64,000 bases of DNA, from the NCBI RefSeq assembly GCF_005491425.1, contig NZ_CP028083.1:3162001-3226000 (forward strand), read 5' to 3'. The stretch is from Lysinibacillus sp. SGAir0095. Lineage in GTDB: Bacteria; Bacillota; Bacilli; Bacillales_A; Planococcaceae. Each line of letters opens with the position of its first letter. Position 1 is the first letter of the stretch. Below, in pieces: positions 1 to 8,412 of the stretch. Both the position numbers and the translations under genes were made by a program. The notes under the pieces were generated by a model, which was not told the origin of the DNA, ran no database searches, and saw only the letters and a list, made by a program, of their open reading frames with translations.

Positions 1-161
1 AAGTGATTTGTATTTAAAAAGATTTCAATATAAATTTCTTTTAGTTATGACTATGGCAGTGAGACATCTCACTTAATGAAGCTTAGTATCTTGAAAAGTC
101 TCCTAATTCAATCTTCTTGTTCTGAACTGATACTCTGAATTCATATTTGTGTCTGATGACG

Positions 162-187
162 AAAAAAACCCCTTGCTAACAAGGGGT
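162..187 (-). terminator. Intrinsic terminator of the iron-uptake operon
   Basis: On the minus strand a 7-bp stem (CCCCTTG/CAAGGGG) with a 4-base loop is followed directly by a run of seven T. It lies 18 bases beyond the stop of the ATPase gene, the last gene of the operon, so it is the natural end of that transcript. Confidence 0.85.
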
Positions 188-204
188 GTCTTACTGTTTG
201 ATAT

Positions 205-1071
205 CTAGTGATTTATGGACACTGCAGGAGTGGAATTCCCTGCCATCACGCTGTCTAATGGAGCACTTACTGCTTTGTTATGATGGCGTCCAATTGGTAC
301 AACAGACGGAGAATCCGATACCGGATCTTCAATGACTCTACAGTTGAGATTGAAAATGTCTTTGATCAAGGAGCTTGTAATGACTTCGGAAGGTGCTCCT
401 TCGGCTACAAGCTTTCCTTTATGTAGTGCAAAAATATGGTCTGCATAGCGTGCGGACAGGTTGATATCATGAAGAACCATGACAATCGTTGTTCCATATT
501 TGCGATTTAAGTCAGTCAGTAAATCAAGTATTTCCACTTGATACGTAATGTCTAAGTACGTTGTCGGCTCGTCAAGAAATAGAATGTCGGTTTGTTGAGC
601 TAGAGCCATGGCAATCCAGACACGCTGTCTTTGTCCACCAGAAAGCTCATCGATATGTCGATCAGCAAATTCCGTGATATTCATGATGTCCATCGCTTCA
701 GCAACAGCTTCATAATCTTTCTTCGACCAACCTTTTAAAAGCGTATGATGCGGAAATCTTCCTCTACCAACTAGATCTGCCACTGTTATTCCTTCAGGGA
801 CGATTGGTGATTGTGGGAGAAGACCTAAAACTCGCGCTAATTGTTTTGGCGGGATTTTATGAATCGGCTTTCCATCTAGACTAATTTGCCCGGAAGTCGG
901 TTTGATTAATCGCGCCATCGTTTTTAGCAGCGTCGATTTACCGCAGCCATTCGCACCAATGATAATGCTGATTTTGTTACTCGGTATGTCAATACTCACA
1001 TCATGAAGAATCGTTTTTTTGTCGTATCCAGCAGTGATGCTTTCGGCTTGAAACGTGTGTGTTGGCTTCAT
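205..1071 (-). CDS. Iron-siderophore/ferric-citrate ABC transporter, ATP-binding protein (FecE/FhuC type)
   Basis: ATPase that powers import of a ferric chelate through the two permeases encoded just upstream; it sits on the cytoplasmic face. The 288-residue protein shows Walker A (GANGCGKST, about residues 40-48), the ABC signature LSGGQRQR near residue 143 and Walker B ILFLDEPT followed by the H-loop histidine in VLHDINL. A tail of about 30 residues beyond the usual FecE length carries no recognisable domain. It is the last gene of a four-gene operon and its start overlaps the last base of the upstream permease stop. The Fur box ahead of the first gene implies iron repression. The exact chelate cannot be read from the sequence. 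Confidence 0.93.
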   Translation of the reverse strand: MKPTHTFQAESITAGYDKKTILHDVSIDIPSNKISIIIGANGCGKSTLLKTMARLIKPTSGQISLDGKPIHKIPPKQLARVLGLLPQSPIVPEGITVADLVGRGRFPHHTLLKGWSKKDYEAVAEAMDIMNITEFADRHIDELSGGQRQRVWIAMALAQQTDILFLDEPTTYLDITYQVEILDLLTDLNRKYGTTIVMVLHDINLSARYADHIFALHKGKLVAEGAPSEVITSSLIKDIFNLNCRVIEDPVSDSPSVVPIGRHHNKAVSAPLDSVMAGNSTPAVSINH

Positions 1072-2105
1072 TATAAATCTCCCTTTCGATTGATTCGGAT
1101 TAATAAGTAAATCAAGTAAGGTGCACCAAGAATACCAGTGATTACTCCTACAGGGTACCTAGCAACAAATGCGAATTGTCCGATAAGATCGGCCCCTAAT
1201 ACTAAGATTACCCCAATAAGACCGGCTGGAATGATATTTGAAAACCCAACACCAACTAATTTTTTTGCGATTGGCCCAGCAAGGAATGCCACAAATGCGA
1301 TGGGTCCAGTTGTCGCAGTAGCTAACGCAAGAATAAGCACGGAGCTAATAATAAGGATGATTCTTGTCTTATTCGTATCCACCCCAAGTGAGGTAGCCGC
1401 TTGTTCTCCCAGCTCCAACATTTCTAATCGTTTCCCATATAACAGGATGACTGGCGTCAATAGTAACACAATAACTACAAGTGGAAGAAGATTTTCCATC
1501 TTGGCCCCATTCAAACTACCACTTAGCCATCTCATCGCAGCTGGAAGGTCGTGCTCTTGACCAATTAATAGTAAATAGTTAATAACAGCCGTTAGCATCG
1601 CCTGTATACCAATACCAATTAAGATTAATCTGCCTATTGAGAAAGAAGATCCTTTCGATAATCCATAAATCACCAGGACAGTTGCAAGTCCACCGATGAC
1701 AGACGCAATCGAAACAACGGTCGTGCCCGCCTGTAACACAATGATACAAAATACAGCGGATGCACTTGAACCGGCTGTAATCCCTATGACATTTGGGTTG
1801 GCTAGTGGATTTCTTAGCATCGTTTGGAAGATATACCCGCCCACACCAAAGGCAAAACCAGCAAAGAGACCGGCAATCATTCTTGGCAGACGGATGGTAC
1901 CAACTGCAAAGGAAGCGCCTTTTACTTGTTCACCCATAAGAACGCGGAACACATCTTCTACCGGGTAGATGGTGTTTCCCAACATTAGCATGGTACCACA
2001 AAGAGCCAAGGAAATCACTGCCAGCACAGAAGTCATCATGATAAATCGACGCTGCCTTTTTAGCCTAGACCCCATAATCGAATTAATAGTTTCATTCATC
2101 ATCAT
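1071..2105 (-). CDS. Iron-chelate ABC transporter permease (FecCD family), second permease
   Basis: Integral membrane subunit of the ferric-chelate importer. The 344-residue sequence has about nine to ten hydrophobic segments, the usual FecCD layout, and the conserved motif GxxxQTMLRNPLANPNVIGITAGS near residues 90-115 typical of FecD/FhuG proteins. It should pair with the permease encoded upstream to form the channel on which the ATPase docks. Its ATG start overlaps the upstream permease stop by four bases, so translation is probably coupled. The run of ATG codons (MMMN) leaves the exact start open by one or two codons. Confidence 0.92.
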   Translation of the reverse strand: MMMNETINSIMGSRLKRQRRFIMMTSVLAVISLALCGTMLMLGNTIYPVEDVFRVLMGEQVKGASFAVGTIRLPRMIAGLFAGFAFGVGGYIFQTMLRNPLANPNVIGITAGSSASAVFCIIVLQAGTTVVSIASVIGGLATVLVIYGLSKGSSFSIGRLILIGIGIQAMLTAVINYLLLIGQEHDLPAAMRWLSGSLNGAKMENLLPLVVIVLLLTPVILLYGKRLEMLELGEQAATSLGVDTNKTRIILIISSVLILALATATTGPIAFVAFLAGPIAKKLVGVGFSNIIPAGLIGVILVLGADLIGQFAFVARYPVGVITGILGAPYLIYLLIRINRKGDL

Positions 2106-3136
2106 AATGCACGCATTTTCGCTTTCATTGTAATTAAAATCAAGATTGGTGCGCCAACAAATGCTGTCACAATACCAACCTCAAGTTCACCAGGACTGCC
2201 AAGAAGTCTTCCAAGCACATCAGAAAAGGTTAAAATAATCGCTCCTGAAAGAGCAGACATCGGAATAATAAAACGTAGATCCGGACCGATTAGTAAACGG
2301 ATAACGTGGGTTGAAAGTAAACCGATAAAGCCAATTGGACCTGCTAAGGCTGTTGCAGCACCACATAAAAGGACTCCACCAAGGGCCGCAAAAAGACGAA
2401 TCGTACCAGTACGCACACCTAACCCAGTCGCTACCTCATCTCCCAATGCGAGTGCATTTAATGCCGGACCAGTAAAAATCGCTATAAGTAAACCGATAAC
2501 TAAAAACGGAATAAAGGTAGTAATCGAATCCCAGTTCCCTGAACCAACACTACCAACCTGCCAAAATCGAAACTGGTCCATCACGTTCGTACGAGGAATC
2601 ATGATTGCGACTACTAAGGACGATAAAATCGCGCTAGTGGCAGCCCCTGCCAAAACAAGTTTAAGAGGTGTAGCCCCGCCACTCCCCATGGAACCAATTC
2701 CAAATACAAAGATGGAGGTTAAGATCGCTCCTATGATTGCAAGCCAAATATATTGACCGGCCGAGCTGATATTGAAAAAGGCAATTCCCACAACGACAAA
2801 AAGAGAGGCTCCTGTATTTACCCCTAAGATACTTGGATCGGCAATCGGATTTCGAGTGACAGATTGCATTAATGCGCCGGAAACACCTAATGCCGCCCCA
2901 CACATTAAACAAAAAATCGTTCGAGCAATTCTTTGTCGAACAACATTGGCTTCATGGGACAGAACATCTGGATGGAGTAAACCATCCATCAGATCTGTCC
3001 AGCCAATCATCCGAGAACCAAATGCAAGAGAAGCCATGATACACACGCCAAGTAATAGTACTAAGGGTATAAGAACCCTTAGTAAATTACGCGGAAGATG
3101 AAACTCCTTTTTTTCAGAAACGGATACATTATTCAT
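2102..3136 (-). CDS. Iron-chelate ABC transporter permease (FecCD family), first permease
   Basis: Partner membrane subunit of the same importer, also 344 residues, with about nine hydrophobic helices. The family motif appears as GALMQSVTRNPIADPSILGVNTGAS near residues 85-110, and GPIGFIGLLSTHVIRLLIG in the C-terminal half matches the cytoplasmic coupling region that meets the ATPase. The start lies two bases after the stop of the binding-protein gene. Two different permeases next to each other are the standard arrangement for ferric citrate and hydroxamate importers (FecCD, YfmDE). Confidence 0.92.
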   Translation of the reverse strand: MNNVSVSEKKEFHLPRNLLRVLIPLVLLLGVCIMASLAFGSRMIGWTDLMDGLLHPDVLSHEANVVRQRIARTIFCLMCGAALGVSGALMQSVTRNPIADPSILGVNTGASLFVVVGIAFFNISSAGQYIWLAIIGAILTSIFVFGIGSMGSGGATPLKLVLAGAATSAILSSLVVAIMIPRTNVMDQFRFWQVGSVGSGNWDSITTFIPFLVIGLLIAIFTGPALNALALGDEVATGLGVRTGTIRLFAALGGVLLCGAATALAGPIGFIGLLSTHVIRLLIGPDLRFIIPMSALSGAIILTFSDVLGRLLGSPGELEVGIVTAFVGAPILILITMKAKMRAL

Positions 3137-3137
3137 T

Positions 3138-4214
3138 TTATTTAACTTTAGCAGCAGCTTCAGAGATTAATTTCAAGTATTCATCGATTGTATATTCAAT
3201 TGATAATGAGCTTGGTGTACCTGCTGCAGCAAGTGGCGTGTTGTCTTCAATTAGTACGACAGAACCATTTTTAATGGCCGGAACGTTTCCAAGAATCGGA
3301 TCAGCTTGAAGTGCTTGTAATGTACTGTCATCACCGTAAATTACGAAGATTTCCACATCGCTTAACGCATCTGCATTTTCAGCACTTAACTCAATATAGA
3401 AGCTATTTGGATCTGTAATTTGGTTTTCAACACTCTCTGGGAACGTCATTCCTAACTCCTCAAGGAATTCACCACGTGGATCGCCTGTTGTATATAGGTA
3501 GAACTTAGATAAATCCGTTGCATTGAACATACCGAATACAGCTTTTTTCCCTTTAAGTTCAGGATATTCACTTGCCTTATCTTGTACTAATTTTTCTGTA
3601 TCAGCAATCAGTTGTTGACCTTCTTCTTCCATACCCATAGCCATTGAGTTGAATTTAATTTGGTCACGCCATGAAGTTACCCATGGAGTTTCTTGATAAG
3701 CGATAACTGGAGCAATTTCACTTAACGTATCATATTCTTCTTGTGTAAGGCCTGAGTATGCAGCAAGGATCACATCTGGATTTGAATCAGCAATGGCTTC
3801 AAAATCTAAACCATCTGTATCTTGGTAAATGTTTGGATTTTCTTCACCAAGTTCTTTTAATTTTTCTGCAGTCCAAGGAAGCATCCCTGTATCATTATCT
3901 TTCGTACCATAGTTGGCAGCTGAGAAACCTACTGGCACAACACCAAGGGCAAGGGCAACGTCATGGTTTGACCATGCAATTGTCGCCACACGCTCAGGTT
4001 TTTCTTCGATTACCGTTTCACCTAGAGCATGCTTAATAACGATTGGATATTCCGTAGCTGTTTCTTCTGTATCTGTTGTTGTATCTGTTGTTTCTGATTC
4101 AGTTGCTGAACTATCCTCTGTGCTAGATTCCTTATCGGAACAAGCCGCAAGTGCAAGCGAAAGAATCGAGATTAATAATAATGTTAAAAATGAAAAATGT
4201 TTTTTTGTCTTCAT
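3138..4214 (-). CDS. Iron-chelate ABC transporter substrate-binding lipoprotein
   Basis: Extracellular lipoprotein that captures the ferric chelate. The N-terminus is a lipoprotein signal with lipobox LALAAC (modified Cys25), followed by a Ser/Thr/Glu-rich linker of about 30 residues. The rest has the helical-backbone binding-protein fold of the FecB/FhuD class, with VATIAWSNHDVALALGVVPVG after the first strand and NPDVILAAYSG before the mid helix. It is the first gene of the operon and the Fur box sits just upstream, so iron starvation should induce the whole set. The resemblance to YfmC-type ferric citrate or catechol binders is a family-level judgement. Confidence 0.92.
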   Translation of the reverse strand: MKTKKHFSFLTLLLISILSLALAACSDKESSTEDSSATESETTDTTTDTEETATEYPIVIKHALGETVIEEKPERVATIAWSNHDVALALGVVPVGFSAANYGTKDNDTGMLPWTAEKLKELGEENPNIYQDTDGLDFEAIADSNPDVILAAYSGLTQEEYDTLSEIAPVIAYQETPWVTSWRDQIKFNSMAMGMEEEGQQLIADTEKLVQDKASEYPELKGKKAVFGMFNATDLSKFYLYTTGDPRGEFLEELGMTFPESVENQITDPNSFYIELSAENADALSDVEIFVIYGDDSTLQALQADPILGNVPAIKNGSVVLIEDNTPLAAAGTPSSLSIEYTIDEYLKLISEAAAKVK

Positions 4215-4244
4215 TTGTTATTACACTCCTAAAGTTATTTGGTT

Positions 4245-4263
4245 GAGAATGATTATCATCATC
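4245..4263 (-). promoter_or_regulatory. Fur box upstream of the iron-uptake operon
   Basis: The 19-bp stretch GAGAATGATTATCATCATC matches the classical Fur consensus GATAATGATTATCATTATC at 17 of 19 positions. It ends 31 bases before the start of the binding-protein gene, where a repressor would cover the promoter. This is seen directly; repression by Fur is inferred from the motif. Confidence 0.88.
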
Positions 4264-4361
4264 ACTATCAAAACTATATATCCTATGCAATGAGTTGTCA
4301 ATATATTATTTTAATTCCAAAGTTCTAGAAAAAAAGATTTTTCTGATTCCTTTTGTCTGCA

Positions 4362-4404
4362 TGAAAAAAGGAAGCCAAACAGCTTCGGTTTTCTTGGCTT
4401 CCTT
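4362..4404 (-). terminator. Hairpin with T-run on the minus strand
   Basis: An 11-bp perfect stem (4368-4378 with 4394-4404) is followed on the minus strand by TTTTTTC. It lies 51 bases beyond the end of the OmpA/MotB-type remnant and was probably the terminator of that lost gene. Confidence 0.7.
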
Positions 4405-4454
4405 AGGGATTAAATGAACTCTTAGTGACTCTGATTCTTCTCAACTTTTTGAGA

Positions 4455-4565
4455 TTATTTTGGATTTCTCACAATTTCGACTCGACGGTTTTTTGCTTGT
4501 AGTAAATTTTGGGATAAGTGCATGGTCCTAGCAAAAATATCCTTAGTATGGAACAGAGTAGCTAT
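4455..4565 (-). pseudogene. C-terminal remnant of an OmpA/MotB-family protein
   Basis: An open stretch of about 36 codons on the minus strand, too short to be a gene, ends in QAKNRRVEIVRNPK and a stop. The NRRVEI string is the hallmark of the C-terminus of OmpA-like peptidoglycan-binding domains (MotB, Pal and relatives). No start codon or ribosome site precedes it, an in-frame TGA closes it upstream, and the rest of the domain is missing. It is followed by a good terminator, as expected for the tail of a former gene. The adjacent peptidase gene has different base composition and may have replaced the missing part. Confidence 0.5.
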
Positions 4566-4615
4566 TCAATTCTATCAGACAATCAATCTAGCAATAACCT
4601 TTCTATATTTAAACG

Positions 4616-4650
4616 TAAAAAACCTCCCAATCATGTTGAATGGAAGGTTT
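4616..4650 (-). terminator. Intrinsic terminator of the peptidase E-like gene
   Basis: On the minus strand AACCTTCC pairs with GGGAGGTT across a 13-base loop and is followed by TTTTTTACG. It lies about 70 bases after the stop of the peptidase gene. Confidence 0.65.
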
Positions 4651-4717
4651 CCAAATAGTTAAATGTGCTCCTATTCTCTTCAGAACAGAAAAGGAAAATT
4701 GTCAAAAGCCTAGATGA

Positions 4718-5386
4718 TCAAGGTGTAAACCGTTTCCAATGCCCTTCGGAGACAACTTCTACCTCTCCGTCAATCACTTTGATTGCGGTTTGATCGTCAA
4801 TCGCATACGCAGGTCCCTGCATCCCGGCTGCCCATCTCTCTGCTGCCGCCATGGTGTTTCCCGGCAGCATCTCGTTATCTAGGTGTGGAAAGATTGAAAA
4901 ATCAACCAGTTTCAGTGTTTCATCACCACCGCCTGTTGGAGTCCAGCCAACGAAGTATTCCCCGATGTTAGGTGTCATCACCATGCTCCCAGCACTCATT
5001 CCCACATAGACTGAGTTCAGTGACGGCAAGAGGTCTGCCAGCCCGGATTGACGCATCCAGTGGCACAGGTAAAGGGCGTCGCCACCCGACACCAGCAGTA
5101 CATCCGTCTCCTGAACCAGTGGTATCCAGCGGTCTTCGTCGATGCTTGGCAGTGCGGTGAGCTCCAGCACGCCGACGGACTTCCAGCCGAGGTCTACCAT
5201 GGGATTTTCGGATTTCCCACTGATGAACTCCCAGGCTTTGACGCCGGGGCCAACCCAAGGGTGTCCGTACATCGCAGTGGGGATACACAGGGCGTTGCAG
5301 TCGGCGATCGGCTTGCCCAGCATGTCAACCAGTGCGTCCTGTATACTTTTGTTATTGATGCCCGCAGATGTGAGCAGGAATTTCAT
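4718..5386 (-). CDS. Peptidase S51-family protein (peptidase E / cyanophycinase-like)
   Basis: Probable cytoplasmic serine peptidase of the S51 family, whose members include alpha-aspartyl dipeptidase (PepE) and cyanophycinase. The 222-residue length matches PepE. The nucleophile elbow is GMSAGS with Ser131 as the likely nucleophile, and the upstream SGGDALYL loop (about 100-107) is the family oxyanion region. A usable ribosome site precedes the ATG. The gene stands alone with its own terminator. Its GC content is visibly higher than that of all neighbours, with many C/G-ending codons, which suggests recent transfer from a higher-GC donor. The peptide substrate is not deducible. Confidence 0.85.
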   Translation of the reverse strand: MKFLLTSAGINNKSIQDALVDMLGKPIADCNALCIPTAMYGHPWVGPGVKAWEFISGKSENPMVDLGWKSVGVLELTALPSIDEDRWIPLVQETDVLLVSGGDALYLCHWMRQSGLADLLPSLNSVYVGMSAGSMVMTPNIGEYFVGWTPTGGGDETLKLVDFSIFPHLDNEMLPGNTMAAAERWAAGMQGPAYAIDDQTAIKVIDGEVEVVSEGHWKRFTP

Positions 5387-5710
5387 AACTTCACTCCTTG
5401 TCTTTGTGTGGTCCCGTCAAGTTTTTTTATACTTCTAAGACAGCACCCCTAGCTTTATGAATGGATCTCGCACACGCATCCCACTCGATAGCTTCCTTCG
5501 CAAGATTTCTTCATCACTTCCAAAACCCGTAGATTGGCATGGTTCCTTTCCTTCATTGAAATAGTCAGAAGTACCACCTAAATGTCGATATAGAAATCCA
5601 AATTTATGATTGCTTAGATTTTCTTATCTTATCACTTTTCTACAAATTGTATCTAGACTTCGGACTGGTCTGATACCACTGGGTAAGGCACTAGATGCTG
5701 TATAGTGATA
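5387..5710. other. Intergenic region without a recognised gene
   Basis: About 320 bases between the peptidase start and the next operon terminator. I see no convincing coding frame, RNA or repeat. Composition changes from the GC-rich peptidase region back to AT-rich, so one edge of a possible insertion may lie here. Confidence 0.5.
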
Positions 5711-5757
5711 GCAAAAAACCAGTTAAAATACCGGTTATCCCGATTTTTCAACTGGTT
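5711..5757 (-). terminator. Terminator of the DUF3100/M20 operon
   Basis: AACCAGTT (with AAAAT below) pairs with AACTGGTT on the minus strand and is followed by TTTTTTGC. It lies about 45 bases beyond the last gene of the operon. Confidence 0.65.
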
Positions 5758-5802
5758 CCATCTTCTAGATAGCATCTATTGAAAACTATGAAAAAATAAT
5801 GA

Positions 5803-6258
5803 TTAAATAATACCTTGCATACGTAAAACAATCTCTGCTATTACTGCTGAACCGAGGAATGTTCCTAATATTACAAACATCCCTACTATAATCGTTTTCC
5901 ATCCCAATTTGGCAAAGTCAGTCCATGAACGACCGATTGAAATACCCGCATAAGCCAAAATCGGCGTGGCAATGGCTAATAGATTGACTTTGGCTGTCCA
6001 CTCGACAATTTGTTCAGATCCAGGCACGCCTGGAATTGTAATGAGAAATGCTAATATTCCAATATAGGCAATACTCGGAATTTTTTTATACGGATTCAGT
6101 CTATGAAGGATTAATCCAACCAAACTTATGGCCGCCAAAGTCAGTATTCCTGGAATTGCTTCGAGTGGCATGACCTCATATCCAACCCAGTTTCCGACAA
6201 TCACCATAAAAGAAACAATGATAAATAAGATGACCCATTCTTGAATATTTTTTAGCAT
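5803..6258 (-). CDS. Small membrane protein, partner of the DUF3100-type protein
   Basis: Unrecognised integral membrane protein of 151 residues with about five hydrophobic helices (roughly residues 7-25, 32-50, 62-78, 92-108, 120-142) and short loops. It begins three bases after the stop of the DUF3100-type gene, so the two are almost certainly co-translated and may form a two-part membrane carrier. Genes for a short and a long membrane protein next to an M20 amidohydrolase suggest uptake or export of the amidohydrolase substrate or product. That role is inference; no transport motif is visible. Confidence 0.7.
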   Translation of the reverse strand: MLKNIQEWVILFIIVSFMVIVGNWVGYEVMPLEAIPGILTLAAISLVGLILHRLNPYKKIPSIAYIGILAFLITIPGVPGSEQIVEWTAKVNLLAIATPILAYAGISIGRSWTDFAKLGWKTIIVGMFVILGTFLGSAVIAEIVLRMQGII

Positions 6259-6261
6259 AGA

Positions 6262-7158
6262 TTATTTCACCACCTTAGATTTTGAATCATTATTTTCTTG
6301 CTCTGTTAACACTTCAATGTTTGCTTCTGTATCAAGATTTGTTGCCATTACAGCTTTGGCACTTTTTTTATCTCTTCGTTTCGTTAGTACTTTATACATT
6401 TTTTCTGTTAATGGTAGCCCTATAAAGATACTTGCATATAACCCCGTAACAGATGTTAATAAGTTACTGGCCCCGGAAAAAGCTGTTATGGTATCAGCCA
6501 TATCGGGAAATGCAGCAACTAGTGGTCCAAGTGAAGCAGCTGTCATACTGCCACTCCCAACTCCAGTCGCCATGGCAAATGAATAGGGATGAAGCGGGAG
6601 CGTAGTTGCTAAGAAACCCGAAGCTAATCCGATAAAGATGGATCCAAATACAGTTCCGAATATATACATGGACATGACGCCACGTCCTTCTGGAGAAGAA
6701 AGGCCAAATTTATCAGTAATTAAGGCTAAATTCCCTTCTCGACCAATGGAGTGAGTCATACCAATACTTTCTCTTTTCAATCCCAAAAAAACAGCAACAG
6801 GAAGTGCTAGTAAAATAGTACCCAAGTTCCCAAGTTCTTGGAGAATCAGAGCGGGCCCTGCTGATATTAATTGAGGTAGAGCGGGTCCTGCTTGAACGCC
6901 AAACTTTGCAATAAGTAAAGTGAGTGTAATATAAACGAGTGTCTCAGCATTTTCCGACTGTTTTTTGGTCACAACCGGAGTAAAATAAATGGCAATACCA
7001 ATAATCACTGCATAAAGCATCGGAAGCAATAAAATAATTCCCATACCGACGGATATACTATGCTGTCCAATCAATTCCGTCACAATCACGATTGCTAGTA
7101 CGACAAGATGCAAACGCCAATCCTTCCATAAACCAAATGCTTTTCCCTCCATAGACAT
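6262..7158 (-). CDS. DUF3100-type integral membrane protein, probable transporter
   Basis: A 298-residue membrane protein with about eight hydrophobic segments and a charged cytoplasmic tail of about 45 residues rich in Lys, Asp and Glu. I assign it to the DUF3100 family from its overall look, notably the central GREGNLALITDKFGLSSPEGRGVMSMYIFGTVFGS stretch between helices and the Gly-rich ATGVGSGSMTAASLGP turn, which resembles a substrate loop in carrier proteins. The operon context (amidohydrolase, reductase, aldehyde dehydrogenase) suggests that it moves an N-acyl amino acid, peptide or related acid. Function is not established for the family. Confidence 0.75.
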   Translation of the reverse strand: MSMEGKAFGLWKDWRLHLVVLAIVIVTELIGQHSISVGMGIILLLPMLYAVIIGIAIYFTPVVTKKQSENAETLVYITLTLLIAKFGVQAGPALPQLISAGPALILQELGNLGTILLALPVAVFLGLKRESIGMTHSIGREGNLALITDKFGLSSPEGRGVMSMYIFGTVFGSIFIGLASGFLATTLPLHPYSFAMATGVGSGSMTAASLGPLVAAFPDMADTITAFSGASNLLTSVTGLYASIFIGLPLTEKMYKVLTKRRDKKSAKAVMATNLDTEANIEVLTEQENNDSKSKVVK

Positions 7159-7188
7159 GGCTCCTTTATATGAGAATTCGAATCCTTC

Positions 7189-8382
7189 CTATACTTGTAC
7201 CTCTTTTGCATGGACTTGCATATATTCCAAAGTTGCTTGTCCAAGAATTTTGGCTGCGATTAATAGTGCTCGCTCATCAATATCGAATTTCGGGTGATGG
7301 TGTGGATAGGAAACTTCCCACTCAGGGTTTCGTGCACCTGTAAAGAAGAAAGTTCCTTTTACCTTTTGTAAGTAATAGGAGTAATCTTCACCGCCCATAA
7401 CTGGATCTGTTTCTTTTACAGCCGTGACTCCTGGGATTTTCTTCGCTATATCTGCAACGAATTCCGTCTCTTCTTTATGGTTAACAAGTGTTGGATAACC
7501 GCGCGTATAGTTGAATTCATAACCTGCTCCAGCTGTTTCACATACGCCTTTAACGACTCTCTCCATCTCTTCTTCCATAAATGCACGCGTCTCTTCTTTA
7601 AAAGTCCTAACCGTTCCAAGCATCTCGGCATGGTCGGCAATCACATTGTATGGATTTGCCGCTACAAAGGAGGTAACGGATAACACGGCGGCATCTAATG
7701 GATCGATTTTGCGACTGACAATTTGGTTTAAACTATTGATCAGTTGACTACCGACCGCAATGCTATCGATCGTTTGCTGTGGATAGGCACCATGCCCCCC
7801 ACGCCCTTGTATGCGAATCGTAAACATATCCGGTGCTGCTTGAAGAGCACCCGTACGATAACCGATTTCACCTAATGGCGCTTGTGCCTGTAAGTGTGTA
7901 CCAAAAATCACATCGACACCATCTAGACAGCCATCTTCAATCATCGAAATGGCACCGCCAGGAGGTAATTCTTCTGCATGCTGATGAAGAAATACAACCG
8001 TTCCGGATAGCTCTGCCTTCATTTTATTTAATACCTTTGCCAAGCCTAAAAGAGTGGCCGTATGTCCGTCATGACCACATGCATGCATGACACCTTCCTT
8101 TTTAGACTTATAAGGGACGTCCGTTTGTTCAACAATCGGCAGCGCATCAAAATCGGCACGTATTGCGACTGTAGGGCCTGGCTGATCCCCCTTTAAATAA
8201 GCAAGCACACCATTCCCACCAACACCCGTTCGCGTTTCATGCCCTAATTTTTTATGAAAATCAGCAATATATTCTGCTGTTTTCGCCTCTTTAAATGACA
8301 ATTCCGGATACTGGTGCAGGTGACGGCGTATTTCCACAATCTCCTCATAAACCTCATCTAAACGATCAAACAATTTTTGCAT
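7189..8382 (-). CDS. M20-family metallo-amidohydrolase (N-acyl amino acid hydrolase/hippurate hydrolase type)
   Basis: Cytoplasmic zinc or manganese amidohydrolase that splits an amide bond of an N-acylated amino acid or related compound. The 397-residue length is typical. Motifs: MHACGHDGHT with metal ligands Cys102 and His104, HQHAEELPPGGA with the catalytic Glu-Glu pair, GTHLQAQ with a further His ligand, and the small dimerisation domain starting at GRGGHGAYPQQTIDSI. A clear AAGGAGG ribosome site precedes the ATG. It lies between the reductase and the DUF3100-type carrier genes in one direction, so its substrate is probably imported by that carrier and its product processed by the reductase and aldehyde dehydrogenase. 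Family relatives include HipO and YxeP; the substrate is unknown. Confidence 0.9.
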   Translation of the reverse strand: MQKLFDRLDEVYEEIVEIRRHLHQYPELSFKEAKTAEYIADFHKKLGHETRTGVGGNGVLAYLKGDQPGPTVAIRADFDALPIVEQTDVPYKSKKEGVMHACGHDGHTATLLGLAKVLNKMKAELSGTVVFLHQHAEELPPGGAISMIEDGCLDGVDVIFGTHLQAQAPLGEIGYRTGALQAAPDMFTIRIQGRGGHGAYPQQTIDSIAVGSQLINSLNQIVSRKIDPLDAAVLSVTSFVAANPYNVIADHAEMLGTVRTFKEETRAFMEEEMERVVKGVCETAGAGYEFNYTRGYPTLVNHKEETEFVADIAKKIPGVTAVKETDPVMGGEDYSYYLQKVKGTFFFTGARNPEWEVSYPHHHPKFDIDERALLIAAKILGQATLEYMQVHAKEVQV

Positions 8383-8412
8383 ACTATTATCCTCCTTTTA
8401 TCTGAACTAGAT

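Noticed and set aside
1138-1968. Plus-strand open frames antisense to the iron permease gene
   Set aside because: They lack ribosome sites, have low-complexity composition and mirror a well-supported gene. The same holds for antisense frames at 5048-5452, 9796-10125, 15184-15693, 38883-39308 and 51911-52342.
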